This document shows, one piece after another, positions 1 through 8,179 of a stretch of DNA of 43,538 nt. The notes under the pieces are model-generated. The model was not told where the DNA came from, did not search any database, and saw nothing but the letters and a program-made list of their open reading frames with translations. How positions within the stretch are numbered: the stretch's first letter is position 1; each line of letters begins with the position of its first letter. The DNA lies in the NCBI GenBank assembly GCA_044439985.1, contig JBITAG010000044.1, positions 1-43,538 on the forward strand, written 5' to 3'. This DNA comes from JAJRXR01 sp044439985. Its GTDB lineage: Bacteria > Planctomycetota > Phycisphaerae > Phycisphaerales > UBA1924. Both the position numbers and the translations under genes were made by a program.

Positions 1-2
1 AC

Positions 3-1244
3 CCGAAACGCCGCCGGCGTCTCGGGCTGGTTGACGTGCGCACGCGCCGGGATGGCGCCGCCATCTCCCTCGACGCCGGCTCCCCCCTGCCGGGCGAGGA
101 CCTGACGCGTCGACTTTCCGACCGCGCCAGGCGAGGGCTCCCCCTGCTTATCGCAAATATGCGCGTCGACGCCGCTCTCGGGAGGCTCGTGCGCACGCCC
201 CTGCTCCACGATACCGATCCCCTGGCGCGCCTCAACGCCGCACGGTTTGCCGAGCCCGTGGAGCTGGCCGATTACCTCTTCGACCCCGATTCGCGCGTGG
301 CACGCACCGCGGTCCTCCGCTGGTCAACCGCGGGCGATCCCGACGGCGTGCGCTGGCCCCCCCGGCTCCGAGAGGCGGGACGGGCCCGGCTTGCGGGACG
401 CCTCGAGCGACGCCCGGAGCCGGACATCGCCCGGTGCGGGGCCCAGGAGTGGGACCGGCTCTCCCCGTTCGACCCGCGTTCCCCCGTGGGACGCCTGGGC
501 GCGCGCCGCTGGCTGGCCGAGGAGCCCAAGTCCTTCCTGGCGCAGCTCACCGATCGCCTCGAGTCCGCCGACGTGAGCACGCGCCTCGACGCGCTGCAGC
601 TCGTCCGCGCCCTGCGGATCGGCGCCCGCCTGGAGAAGCACATCATCGCCCACGCCCTGCGCGATGAGGAGGACGCCCGCGTGCGCGCCACCAGCGTCGC
701 CCTGCTCGGAGAACTCACCTCCGACGCCTCCAGCCAGGCGCTCCAGCAGGCGACGGCCAGCGCCGATCAGCGGGTGCGAGCCAACGCGGTCGAGGCCCGC
801 GGGCGACGGGTCGCCGACGTCGCCGATCTGGCGACCGGAGACCCCGAGACCCACGCCGCGATGATTGAACTCAAGCACGACCCGCACCACCGCGTGCGGG
901 CCAACGCGCTCAGGGCGCTGCTCCGCTCCGGAACACCCCGTCGCGCCCGTGTCTTCGAGCCCGCGGCGATCGAGGAACTCGAGGCGATGCTCTGCGATGA
1001 ACGGGACATGCACCGGATCGCCGGGGTCTGGCTCGCCGAGCGCGTGCTTTCCGGCGCCGGACGCGCTCGCCTGGGGGGGCGATGGGACGATCTGGCCAGA
1101 CGCGTGGCCTCGATCGCGACCGGGGACTCCTCTGAGCTGGCCCGCGCCCGCGCCTCCCGATGCGCGGCCCGCCTGCTCGGCGAGCTGCGCGGCGATCCCG
1201 GCGTTGAACTCGTCTCGGGCGGAGCCTCGGAGGGCGCGGCATGA
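3..1244 (+). CDS. HEAT-repeat protein, cut by the left edge
   Basis: Helical-repeat protein of unknown role. From about residue 165 of the visible part the chain is made of paired helices with the HEAT/armadillo look (repeated R-x-x-A/S-x-x-x-L-x spacing, for example DARVRATSVALLGEL, QRVRANAVEARG and HRVRANALRALL), a fold that normally serves as a protein-binding scaffold. The frame is open to the first bases of the window with no stop, so the true start is probably outside; the first internal start candidate is GTG at 36. There is no signal peptide or membrane segment in the visible part. It overlaps the next gene by 4 bases (ATGA at 1241-1244), so the two are probably co-translated. Function unknown. 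Confidence 0.75.
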   Translation, partial: PKRRRRLGLVDVRTRRDGAAISLDAGSPLPGEDLTRRLSDRARRGLPLLIANMRVDAALGRLVRTPLLHDTDPLARLNAARFAEPVELADYLFDPDSRVARTAVLRWSTAGDPDGVRWPPRLREAGRARLAGRLERRPEPDIARCGAQEWDRLSPFDPRSPVGRLGARRWLAEEPKSFLAQLTDRLESADVSTRLDALQLVRALRIGARLEKHIIAHALRDEEDARVRATSVALLGELTSDASSQALQQATASADQRVRANAVEARGRRVADVADLATGDPETHAAMIELKHDPHHRVRANALRALLRSGTPRRARVFEPAAIEELEAMLCDERDMHRIAGVWLAERVLSGAGRARLGGRWDDLARRVASIATGDSSELARARASRCAARLLGELRGDPGVELVSGGASEGAA

Positions 1245-1678
1245 GCGCCCCCCAGCTCGCGGTCCCGGTCGATCTGGTCACCTCCACGCCGAGCACGGCG
1301 TCGGGGGGCGATTGGCCCCTCATCATCGCCGTCATCGGCGCCGTCGCGTTCTCTCTCGTCACCCTCCACCTCTGGCTGCGCACCCGCGGGGACGGAGACT
1401 CGGACGAGGTCGCCTTCCGCGAACTCGCCGCGCGCCTCCGCCTCTCCAAAGAGCAGAAGCGACTCGTCCGCGAGATCGCCTCCGAACACCCGACGGCGAC
1501 GCCCGCGGCGTTGCTCCTCTCCCCCTCGGCCCTCATCGAGGGGGCGACGCGGGCGGGCGAGCGGGGCGGGGTGGACCTCCGGGATCTGCCCGGGCTGCTC
1601 GCCATCCTGGGGGTGGGCGACGAGGCGACCCCCGCCCGGCCCGCCGAACAACGGGAGCGGCTCGAACTCATCGCCTGA
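1241..1678 (+). CDS. Small single-pass membrane protein, unknown function
   Basis: A 145-residue protein with a short N-terminal segment, one clear membrane helix (about residues 25-47) and a cytoplasmic helical domain. That domain contains a FRELAARLRLSKEQKRLVRE stretch followed by a leucine-rich LLLSP-type helix. A similar helical module is, from memory, found in front of PilZ domains in some spirochaete-type motility proteins, but no PilZ domain is present here, so this is only a hint. Its start codon overlaps the stop of the HEAT-repeat gene (ATGA), which argues for a two-gene unit and a possible membrane complex with that scaffold. No family is assigned with confidence. Confidence 0.7.
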   Translation: MSAPQLAVPVDLVTSTPSTASGGDWPLIIAVIGAVAFSLVTLHLWLRTRGDGDSDEVAFRELAARLRLSKEQKRLVREIASEHPTATPAALLLSPSALIEGATRAGERGGVDLRDLPGLLAILGVGDEATPARPAEQRERLELIA

Positions 1679-1712
1679 GGGCGGGGGCATATGCCGGCGA
1701 TCCGCCGGGCGA

Positions 1713-1743
1713 TTGAAACTTGGGGTCCCCGACCTCGTAACAA
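1713..1743 (+). promoter_or_regulatory. Possible sigma-70-type promoter for the TraB-like gene
   Basis: TTGAAA at 1713-1718 is close to a -35 box, and TAACAA at 1738-1743 could be a -10 box; the spacer is 19 bases, longer than ideal. It is the most AT-rich piece of the 113-base gap before the gene at 1792. A GGGGTCCCC palindrome lies in the spacer. Judged by eye only. Confidence 0.25.
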
Positions 1744-1791
1744 TGCAGGGAGCATCCGCGATGCCCGCGATGCCCTCGCACGGAGGCGCCC

Positions 1792-3096
1792 ATGGCCCGC
1801 ACACGCAGATCGCTCGCTCGAAACCTGGCACTGGTGGGGGGGCTCGCCCAGGCGGTCCTGTGGCCGACGCTCGCCGCGGCGCAGGATGGCGACGGAGGAG
1901 AGGAGCGGTACATGCGCGTCCGTGAGGCGTCGCGCACCGGTCCGGTCCGTCTCGAGCTGGCCATCCGGACGCTGCGTCCCAGCGAGGACGGCAAGCCGGT
2001 GGTGCACCTGGTCGGGGTGGCCCACATCGCGCAGCCCGCGTACTACCGCACGCTCCAGTCCTTCCTCGACAAGCAGGACCTGGTTCTCTTCGAGGGCGTG
2101 GGGCCCGACTGGGCGCGGGTGAGCGAGGACGCGAGCGATGTCGAGCGCGCCGACGCGACGACGGGACGGGTGCGGTTCATCGGCGCCGCGGCGGAGCGCT
2201 ACCACCGGGCGATGGGGATCTACCCTGCCGACGCCAGAGCCCTCATCGAGAGTGCCGAGCCGTACGAACGCCGCCAGCTCGCCGACGCGATGACCGACGG
2301 GTGGGATCGGCCCATCCACTACCACGTCAGCGAGGAAGGGACGCTGGAACTGACCAGCCTCGGCGCCGACGGTGAGCCGGGCGGCTCCGGCGTCGAGGCC
2401 GACGTGCAGCTCTCCGAGATGGCGCCCATCTCACCCGACGAAGCGGGCGCCGGCGAGGGCATCCAGTCTCAGCTCGCCAGCGCGACGGGCCTGGTCTTTC
2501 AGCTCGATTCGATCGACTATTCCAGTGAGAAGTGGATCAACGCGGATATGACCGTCGGCGAGCTGTTCGGGACGACCGAGGGCGTGCCGGGCGAGGGGGA
2601 AGACCCCGGCGGACTCATGGGATTGCTCTCGGGCGAGTCGATGATGGCCAAGCTCATGGGGGGGGTCCTCAAGCTCATCGGGTCGAGCGAGTACTCGCGC
2701 GCGGTCTTCCGGCTCGCGCTGATCGAGATGCTCGGTCGGTCCGAGGAACTGATGGAGGTGGCCGTGCCGCAGATGGGGGGCGACCTGTTCGAACGCATCA
2801 TCGAGGGACGCAACGAGGTGGTGATCGAGGCGGTCCGGGAGGCGAGCGAGGGCGCCGACGCCCCCGGCTCCATCGCGGTCTTCTACGGCTCGGGTCACAT
2901 GGAGGGCCTCGAACGCACGCTGCTGGAAGAGGACGGGTACCGCGTGAGCGAGACCACGTGGCTCCCCGCGATCGTCGTGGACTACGACAGCTCCGGCATC
3001 CCCGCCCGCCAGGGGGCCTTCTTCCGCTCGATGATCGCCCGCTCGCTGGAGCAGCAGGTCGAGGCGATGCGACGGATGGCGCCGACGCAGGACTGA
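1792..3096 (+). CDS. Secreted TraB/PrgY/GumN-family protein
   Basis: 434 residues. A Sec signal peptide is visible (basic start MARTRRS, hydrophobic core, likely cleavage after AAA at residue 30), so the protein is exported. The mature part shows the TraB/GumN (Tiki-like) hallmarks: a LVGVAHI motif with His78, the LFEGV glutamate Glu101, and a late GSGHMEGL motif with His369. In this family such His/Glu residues bind metal and some members are proteases or pheromone-inhibiting proteins. The middle (about 200-290) is acidic and glycine-rich. ATG at 1792 is chosen because GGAGG lies just upstream and the signal peptide starts there. It stands alone between a 113-base and a 149-base gap. Substrate unknown. 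Confidence 0.8.
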   Translation: MARTRRSLARNLALVGGLAQAVLWPTLAAAQDGDGGEERYMRVREASRTGPVRLELAIRTLRPSEDGKPVVHLVGVAHIAQPAYYRTLQSFLDKQDLVLFEGVGPDWARVSEDASDVERADATTGRVRFIGAAAERYHRAMGIYPADARALIESAEPYERRQLADAMTDGWDRPIHYHVSEEGTLELTSLGADGEPGGSGVEADVQLSEMAPISPDEAGAGEGIQSQLASATGLVFQLDSIDYSSEKWINADMTVGELFGTTEGVPGEGEDPGGLMGLLSGESMMAKLMGGVLKLIGSSEYSRAVFRLALIEMLGRSEELMEVAVPQMGGDLFERIIEGRNEVVIEAVREASEGADAPGSIAVFYGSGHMEGLERTLLEEDGYRVSETTWLPAIVVDYDSSGIPARQGAFFRSMIARSLEQQVEAMRRMAPTQD

Positions 3097-3151
3097 CCAA
3101 CCCGGCGAAGACGATCCTGTGCAATTGGGTGGAACACCCCGGGGGTGCACG

Positions 3152-3190
3152 CGAACAGAGCGTGACGCCCCTCGGGTGTCGTTCTGTTCG
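3152..3190 (+). terminator. Long stem-loop after the TraB-like gene
   Basis: Bases 3152-3162 pair with 3180-3190 (11 pairs, one G-U). After a two-base bulge (3163-3164), bases 3165-3170 pair with 3174-3179 (6 pairs, one G-U) around a CTC loop. A second short palindrome, CACCCCGGGGGTG, sits just upstream. There is no T-run after it, so it could be a U-less terminator, an mRNA-stabilising hairpin, or a regulatory leader for the lipoprotein gene 56 bases downstream. Confidence 0.5.
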
Positions 3191-3245
3191 GGTTGCCCCG
3201 GTCGGGGTGTGCGCTGGCTGAAAGCCTCAGGACCAAGGAGAGATC

Positions 3246-3980
3246 ATGCGTGGAGCAGCGATCGTGCTGTGCGGGATAGGCGTCCTCGGGCTCGGCGCGT
3301 GCCAGTCGTCTCGGGTGGCGAGCGTCTCCGAACCGGTCGGGATGCAGGCGGGCGCCGCCCCTGTCGAGCGGACGCCCTCCCCGACGGGCGCCGATGGGCG
3401 CCCGACCGAGTTCAAGAAGCTGCAGACCTGGCTTGCGGTCCGCGGTCTGTCCTTCTCCGAGGACAAAGTGACCATCGACGAGGCGGGGCGGGCCGAGGTG
3501 CTCGCGGAACGCCGCCTGCCCGACAGCGCGTCCTCGATCGTTCGGAGCGTCGAACTGCTGGCGATCAACGCCCGGGTCCGCGCGATCGGCGCGGCCCGGG
3601 ACGCGGTGCTCGCCGATCCGGGCGACGCGCAGGCGTACCGGGCGCTCGGCACGGCCCTTCGCACCAAGCGGAAGGACGACAGGGCGCTCGCCGCCTTCGA
3701 GACCGCCGCCACGCTCGACCCCACCTCCGGCGCGATCCAGGCGGACCAGGGCGACGCCCGCAACCGCGTCGGTGACCGGGCGGGGGCGATCGAGGCGTAC
3801 GAGCGAGCCGTTGCGCTCGACCCGGACGACGGAGAGAGTCACGCGCGCCTCGCCGTATTGCGGTACTACACCGGCGATGACTCGGGCGCCTGGTCGAGCC
3901 TCCGAGCAGCGGAGCGCCTCGGGGCGACGGTCCCGCCGCAGTTTGTCGTCCTCCTCTCAGAACGCACGCCCGAGGGCTAA
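3246..3980 (+). CDS. TPR-repeat lipoprotein
   Basis: 244 residues. The N-terminus is a lipoprotein signal peptide with lipobox LGAC (Cys19), so the protein is probably anchored to a membrane facing the periplasm. From about residue 115 to the end there are three or so tetratricopeptide repeats, including A-Y-R-A-L-G-T-A-L and G-A-I-E-A-Y-E-R-A-V-A-L-D-P-D-D, typical of protein-binding scaffolds. An AGGAGA ribosome-binding site lies 6 to 7 bases before the ATG. The next gene starts 24 bases downstream. The partner is unknown. Confidence 0.8.
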   Translation: MRGAAIVLCGIGVLGLGACQSSRVASVSEPVGMQAGAAPVERTPSPTGADGRPTEFKKLQTWLAVRGLSFSEDKVTIDEAGRAEVLAERRLPDSASSIVRSVELLAINARVRAIGAARDAVLADPGDAQAYRALGTALRTKRKDDRALAAFETAATLDPTSGAIQADQGDARNRVGDRAGAIEAYERAVALDPDDGESHARLAVLRYYTGDDSGAWSSLRAAERLGATVPPQFVVLLSERTPEG

Positions 3981-4004
3981 TCGCCCCCCAGCCGGAGCCA
4001 GACC

Positions 4005-5492
4005 ATGATGAACCAGACTCAATCGCTTCGGGGCGTGCTGATCGGCGCGGTGATCGCGGGCGGATCGCTCGCCCCCGCCCAGCCGGACATCGGTCCGGCG
4101 ATCCGCGTGAACCAGGACTCGTCGGGCGCGCCGCAGAACGAGACGACCGCCGCCTCGACCGACTTCGCCCCGCACCGGATCCTGATGGGGTGGAACGACT
4201 ACCAGATCGGCTCCTCCAAGACCGGCGTCGGTCTCACGACCGACGGGGGAATGACCTGGACCTCGCAGCTGCTGCGCCCGGCGCCCCCCATCCGGACCTC
4301 CACCGAGGGCGACCCGAAGACCGCCTTCGACAACCCCAACGGGCGGATGTGGGCGGGGGGGATCACCTTTGACTTCAACGGGGGGTTGTTCGTGGCCCGC
4401 CTCGAGCCCGGTGCGACCAGCTTCGAGCCGGTGGTGATGGCCGCCCTCAACTCGAACAGCCCCTCCGGGTTTATCGATAAGGGATGGATGGCCGCCGGCC
4501 CCGACGCGCTCGACCCGACCAACCCGGACAAGACGATGCTCTACATCGCCTACAACGACGGGCTGATCCGCTCGTCGGACCTGGGCGACTCCTGGACCAA
4601 CCCGAGCAGCCTCGGCGGGGGGCTCGGGTTCCTTCCCCGCGTGGGCAAGAACGGTGAGCTGTTCATCCTGTATTGGGATTTCAACTCCGGGATCAAGCTG
4701 TGGCGCAGTTACAACAACGGCGCCACCCGGCAAGGGCCGTTCCACGTTGCGACGCGGATGGACACGTGGGGCGTGGACGGCTCACGCTTCCCCGGGTTGT
4801 TCCGTGTTCCCCCGATGGCCTACCTGGCCGTAGACCCGAACGACAACACGCTCTACGTCGTCTACTTCGACACGACGAACGTGGTGAGTGGAAACGCGAA
4901 CGTCGATCTGTATTTCACCAAGTCCACCGACGAGGGCGTGAGCTGGACGACGCCGGTGGTCATCAATCAGGCCGACTCCTCCCCCCCCGGCGACTCCTTC
5001 TTCCCCTGGATCGAGGTCGATCAGGACGGGCGCATCCACATGGTTTTCCATGACACGCGGAACGTCGCCCCCCAGTCCGACGAGTCCTCCCCCGCCTTCA
5101 TCGACGCGTACTACTCGTACTCCGACGACGGGGGAGACACCTGGCACGAGACCCGGCTCACGCAGAACGCCTTCCGAAGCGACTTCGACGGCTTCGGGGA
5201 CGGGTTCATGGGTGACTACCACGGGCTCGCGGTGGGGGGGGACTTCGCCTACCCGCTCTACGTCTCGACGCAGAGCGGCGAGGCGGACGTCTACACCCAC
5301 GTGATCGAGCGCCAATCCTGCCCCGTCGATCTGGCCGAGCCGTTTGGCGTGCTCGACTTCTCCGACGTCGGGGCGTTCCTGACCGCGTTCGCCGGGTCCG
5401 ACCCGAGCGCGGATCTGGCGCCCCCCCTCGGGGTCTTCGACTTCTCCGACATCTCCGCCTTCCTGACGCAGTTCGCGGCGGGCTGCCCGTAA
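4005..5492 (+). CDS. Secreted Asp-box (sialidase-fold) protein with GC-type dockerin-like tail
   Basis: 495 residues. A signal peptide (cleavage likely after APA at about residue 25) precedes a beta-propeller-like domain with four Asp boxes of the S/T-x-D-x-G-x-T/S-W type at about 78-85, 190-197, 307-314 and 373-380. This is the sialidase/BNR fold. Catalytic sialidase residues are not obvious, so binding or another hydrolase activity is equally possible. Residues 438-495 form a double repeat (CPVDLAEPFGVLDFSD, then DLAPPLGVFDFSD, ending AAGCP), matching the GC-type dockerin-like domain common in Phycisphaerales exported proteins, probably a calcium-binding cell-surface sorting tail. ATG at 4008 is an alternative start. 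It converges on ispG with a 19-base gap. Confidence 0.85.
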   Translation: MMNQTQSLRGVLIGAVIAGGSLAPAQPDIGPAIRVNQDSSGAPQNETTAASTDFAPHRILMGWNDYQIGSSKTGVGLTTDGGMTWTSQLLRPAPPIRTSTEGDPKTAFDNPNGRMWAGGITFDFNGGLFVARLEPGATSFEPVVMAALNSNSPSGFIDKGWMAAGPDALDPTNPDKTMLYIAYNDGLIRSSDLGDSWTNPSSLGGGLGFLPRVGKNGELFILYWDFNSGIKLWRSYNNGATRQGPFHVATRMDTWGVDGSRFPGLFRVPPMAYLAVDPNDNTLYVVYFDTTNVVSGNANVDLYFTKSTDEGVSWTTPVVINQADSSPPGDSFFPWIEVDQDGRIHMVFHDTRNVAPQSDESSPAFIDAYYSYSDDGGDTWHETRLTQNAFRSDFDGFGDGFMGDYHGLAVGGDFAYPLYVSTQSGEADVYTHVIERQSCPVDLAEPFGVLDFSDVGAFLTAFAGSDPSADLAPPLGVFDFSDISAFLTQFAAGCP

Positions 5493-5511
5493 AGGGTCGG
5501 CCCCACCGGGA

Positions 5512-6813
5512 TCAGGTTTCACGCACCGTGATCGGCGTGGCGCCCAGCCGCTCGCTGGCCATCTTCTCCCACCCGGACCCGAGCTCGCCCTCGGGATCGG
5601 GCGGGACGATGTCCACGCGCTTCTGCCCCAGCTCCGCCTCGCCGTCGCGCACACGCTGCTGGAACGCCTTGCACTCGGTCAGCAGGCGGTCGAGAATCTC
5701 CGTCTCGGGGACCGTCGCGACGCGCTCGCCCTGCACGTAGATGATTCCCTTGCGATCCCCGGCGAACACGGCCACGTCCGCGCCCTCCGCCTCCCCCGGA
5801 CCGTTGACCACGCACCCCATGACCGCGACCTTCATCGGGACCTCGATCTCGGCCTCGAGCTTCTTGTGCACGTCCTGCGTGAGCGTGAACAGATCCACCT
5901 GGATCCGCCCGCACGTCGGGCACGCGATGAGTTCGGCGCCCCGGCGCTCGCGCAGGCCCAGCGAGTACAACAGCTCCAGCCCGTCCTCAACCTCGTACAC
6001 CGGGTCGCTCGCGTAGCTGATGCGGATGGTGTCCCCGATCCCATTGGCCAGCAGCGCCCCCAGCGCCGTGACCGAGCGGATGCAGCCGGTCTCCTTCGGG
6101 CCCGCGTGCGTCACGCCCAGGTGCAGGGGGTGGGGGAATCGCTCGGCGATCTCCGTGTACGCGTCGATCACCAGCGTCGCGTCCATGCTCTTGGCGCTGA
6201 TCGCGATGTCAAAGAAGTCCCGCTCGTAGAAGATGTCCAGGTACTCCTCGAGCTTGGCGATCATGATCGCCAGCAGGTACCCGTGCTTGTGCTCGGAGAA
6301 GACCGCTCCGAGTTCCTTCGCCCGCGTCTGCTTGTCCTTGCGCTCGATGATCGAGCCCTCGTTCACGCCCACCCGGATCGGGATGCCCCGCTCCTTGCAC
6401 GCGTCGATCACCGCCTCGACCTGCGCCCGGTCGTTGATGTTCCCCGGGTTGAGCCGGATCTTGTGCACGCCCGCTTCCACGGCCTCAAGCGCCCGCTTGA
6501 AGTGGAAGTGCACGTCCGCGACGATCGGGACGGTGGTCTGATTCAGGATCTCGGGCAGGGCCTGCGTGTCCTTTTTCTCGGGCACCGCGACCCGCACGAT
6601 GTCCGCCCCCGCGGCCGTCAGCTTGTGGATCTCCGCGACGCACTTGTCGACCGCGTGCGTGTATCCGGCGGTCATCGTCTGCACGCTCACCGGCGCCGGC
6701 TCACCCGACCCGTCGGCCAGGCGGTGGTCCGGGGCCAGCCCGCCGCCGATGGCGACGCGCCCGACCCGGTCATCCCCAACAACGATCTGTCGCGACGCTC
6801 GGCGTGGTTTCAT
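5512..6813 (-). CDS. ispG: 4-hydroxy-3-methylbut-2-enyl diphosphate synthase (IspG/GcpE)
   Basis: 433 residues. The enzyme makes HMBPP from MEcPP in the methylerythritol phosphate pathway of isoprenoid synthesis, using a 4Fe-4S cluster in the cytoplasm. Visible signatures are PVSVQTMTAGYT near the N-terminus, a TIM-barrel core with IVADVHFHF and KIRLNPGNIND, and the C-terminal cluster site CPTCGR (Cys298, Cys301) plus GCVVNGPGE (Cys334, Glu341). Length fits the bacterial two-domain form. It lies 9 bases downstream of the zinc-ribbon gene on the same strand, so the two may be co-transcribed. The C-terminal tail of about 40 residues past the core is somewhat extended. Confidence 0.96.
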   Translation of the reverse strand: MKPRRASRQIVVGDDRVGRVAIGGGLAPDHRLADGSGEPAPVSVQTMTAGYTHAVDKCVAEIHKLTAAGADIVRVAVPEKKDTQALPEILNQTTVPIVADVHFHFKRALEAVEAGVHKIRLNPGNINDRAQVEAVIDACKERGIPIRVGVNEGSIIERKDKQTRAKELGAVFSEHKHGYLLAIMIAKLEEYLDIFYERDFFDIAISAKSMDATLVIDAYTEIAERFPHPLHLGVTHAGPKETGCIRSVTALGALLANGIGDTIRISYASDPVYEVEDGLELLYSLGLRERRGAELIACPTCGRIQVDLFTLTQDVHKKLEAEIEVPMKVAVMGCVVNGPGEAEGADVAVFAGDRKGIIYVQGERVATVPETEILDRLLTECKAFQQRVRDGEAELGQKRVDIVPPDPEGELGSGWEKMASERLGATPITVRET

Positions 6814-6822
6814 CGCCCAATC

Positions 6823-7500
6823 CTACGGACCCTCGGGGGCGCCGGGTTCGCCCGGGCGGACCCGGTTGGCGAACCTGCACCGGCGCAGGCCCAGCCAGGC
6901 GAAGACCTCGAAAAAGACGAAACCGGTGAGCATGAGCAGCCCGCCGGCGCCGATGCCCACACCGATCAGCCGTGACGCGAAAACGGGGTCGTATGCCGGG
7001 TCGGTGGAGTACTCGACCGACTGACCGACTCCCCAACCAATGAGGGAGGCGCCCAGCCAAAATCCCACCGCGGCGATTGCCCATCCGACCGAACCGTGTC
7101 CGCAGACGCTCCACGCCAGATCCGGCGTGATCCGGAACCCGCGTCGGGCGCCGAAGTACTGGATGCCGCGCGCCTCAATCCAGATCAGGAGCATGACCAC
7201 GGGCCACAGCGGAAGCGCGACGAGCGCCGTCCACCGGGCAAGCGAACGACCGTCCCCGCCGTCGATGCGAATCAGATCCAGCGTCCGCCGAGGCTGCCGG
7301 ACGCTCCGGGCCCAGGTCCGCACCAGACTCGAAGGCGAGCGTCCCGCCTGCCACGCCGTCCCCACCCGGCGCTCCGGCAGGCTCTCCGCGATCGCCTTCC
7401 CGCACTCCGGGCACGCCCCGCCCGTGTCCAGCCCCTCGATCACGTACCCGCACCGCTCGCAGAGCAGGGTGAACTCGTCCTTCCAGGGGCGCTCGGGCAT
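6823..7500 (-). CDS. Zinc-ribbon multi-pass membrane protein, unknown function
   Basis: 225 residues if started at the ATG at 7500-7498. The frame is open further upstream, but the extra 91 residues are arginine-rich and lie over the divergent promoter region, so I rejected that start. The N-terminus carries a rubredoxin-like zinc ribbon: Cys14-x2-Cys17, Cys30-x2-Cys33. Three membrane helices follow (about 78-96, 127-147 and 165-190). Membrane proteins with such N-terminal ribbons are common in planctomycetes and usually uncharacterised. It is followed by ispG after 9 bases, but no functional link is evident. Confidence 0.75.
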   Translation of the reverse strand: MPERPWKDEFTLLCERCGYVIEGLDTGGACPECGKAIAESLPERRVGTAWQAGRSPSSLVRTWARSVRQPRRTLDLIRIDGGDGRSLARWTALVALPLWPVVMLLIWIEARGIQYFGARRGFRITPDLAWSVCGHGSVGWAIAAVGFWLGASLIGWGVGQSVEYSTDPAYDPVFASRLIGVGIGAGGLLMLTGFVFFEVFAWLGLRRCRFANRVRPGEPGAPEGP

Positions 7501-7523
7501 CGGGCGGACTCTACGGGGAATGG

Positions 7524-7537
7524 GCGATCCGGATCGC
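7524..7537. repeat. 14-base perfect palindrome in a divergent intergenic region
   Basis: GCGATCCGGATCGC is a perfect inverted repeat in the 101-base gap between the divergent zinc-ribbon and acetyltransferase genes. The position suits an operator for a dimeric regulator, but GC-rich palindromes arise easily in such DNA. Confidence 0.3.
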
Positions 7538-7601
7538 AGCCTCCCCCCGGGACCGGCGATCGAAAACCCGATACGATTGGCGCCCACTCGGGAGGCGCCT
7601 C

Positions 7602-8096
7602 GTGATCCGCATCCGCCGCATCCAGCTCGATGACCCGCTCTACCCTCAGGCGTGCGCCCTGCGCGAAGAGGTCCTGCTGAGCACGGTCGGCTGGAGCATG
7701 GATGACTACCGCCGGGAGATGCCCGGGCGCGAGGAGGCCGCGGAGCACTACGTCGCCGTCGCTGATCACCCACAGGGTGATCGGGTGATCGCCTGCGCGT
7801 GCCTCCTTCCCCCTCAATCAGGGGAAACCGCTGGGAAGGTGACCCAGGTCTGCGTGGATCGCCAGCGTCAGGGGGAAGGGGTCGGCCGCCGCCTGCTGAC
7901 CTCCATCGAGGCCCGGGCGTTCGGCGAGTTGGCCCTGGAGCAGCTCTACTGCCACGCCCAGGTGGACGCCCTGCCCTTCTACGAGCGTCTGGGGTGGCGA
8001 TCCTCGGGCGAGGAGTTCATCGAGGCGGGCATCCCGCACCGGAAGATGACCCTCTTCGAGCCCTCAGCGGCCCTCAGACCCGCTGAGGGGGCGTAA
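7602..8096 (+). CDS. GNAT-family N-acetyltransferase
   Basis: 164 residues. It probably transfers an acetyl group from acetyl-CoA to an unknown small molecule or protein. The acetyl-CoA site (motif A) is visible as VTQVCVDRQRQGEGVGRRLL, followed by ALPFYERLGW and an HRKMT ending, the typical ElaA-like GNAT C-terminal pattern. The start is GTG at 7602, preceded by GGAGG seven bases upstream. The gene is odd at the DNA level: it contains three GC-rich inverted repeats (7764-7782, 7807-7826 and 8061-8089), the last overlapping the 3' end of the coding sequence. It is transcribed divergently from the zinc-ribbon gene. Substrate not predictable. Confidence 0.85.
   Translation: MIRIRRIQLDDPLYPQACALREEVLLSTVGWSMDDYRREMPGREEAAEHYVAVADHPQGDRVIACACLLPPQSGETAGKVTQVCVDRQRQGEGVGRRLLTSIEARAFGELALEQLYCHAQVDALPFYERLGWRSSGEEFIEAGIPHRKMTLFEPSAALRPAEGA
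8061..8089 (+). terminator. Stem-loop at the end of the acetyltransferase gene
   Basis: Bases 8061-8070 and 8080-8089 form a perfect 10-base-pair GC-rich stem with a 9-base loop. It ends five bases before the stop codon at 8094-8096. No T-run follows, so this is at best a U-less terminator; it is followed by the 73-base gap to the Fur-family gene. Confidence 0.45.
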
Positions 8097-8164
8097 ACTC
8101 CGTCCGAGAACAGACTTTCGAACAGGAAGCGTGGGGGGGAGTTGGTCAATTCACCCCAGGCGAG

Positions 8165-8179
8165 TAATAATGATTCCAA
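8165..8179 (+). promoter_or_regulatory. PerR/Fur-box-like sequence over the regulator start codon
   Basis: The 15-base stretch matches the PerR-box consensus TTATAATnATTATAA at 11 of 14 defined positions and is a clear AT-rich island in very GC-rich DNA. It overlaps the ATG at 8170, a position that would suit repression of its own gene. Found by eye; no other copy was seen in the window. Confidence 0.35.
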
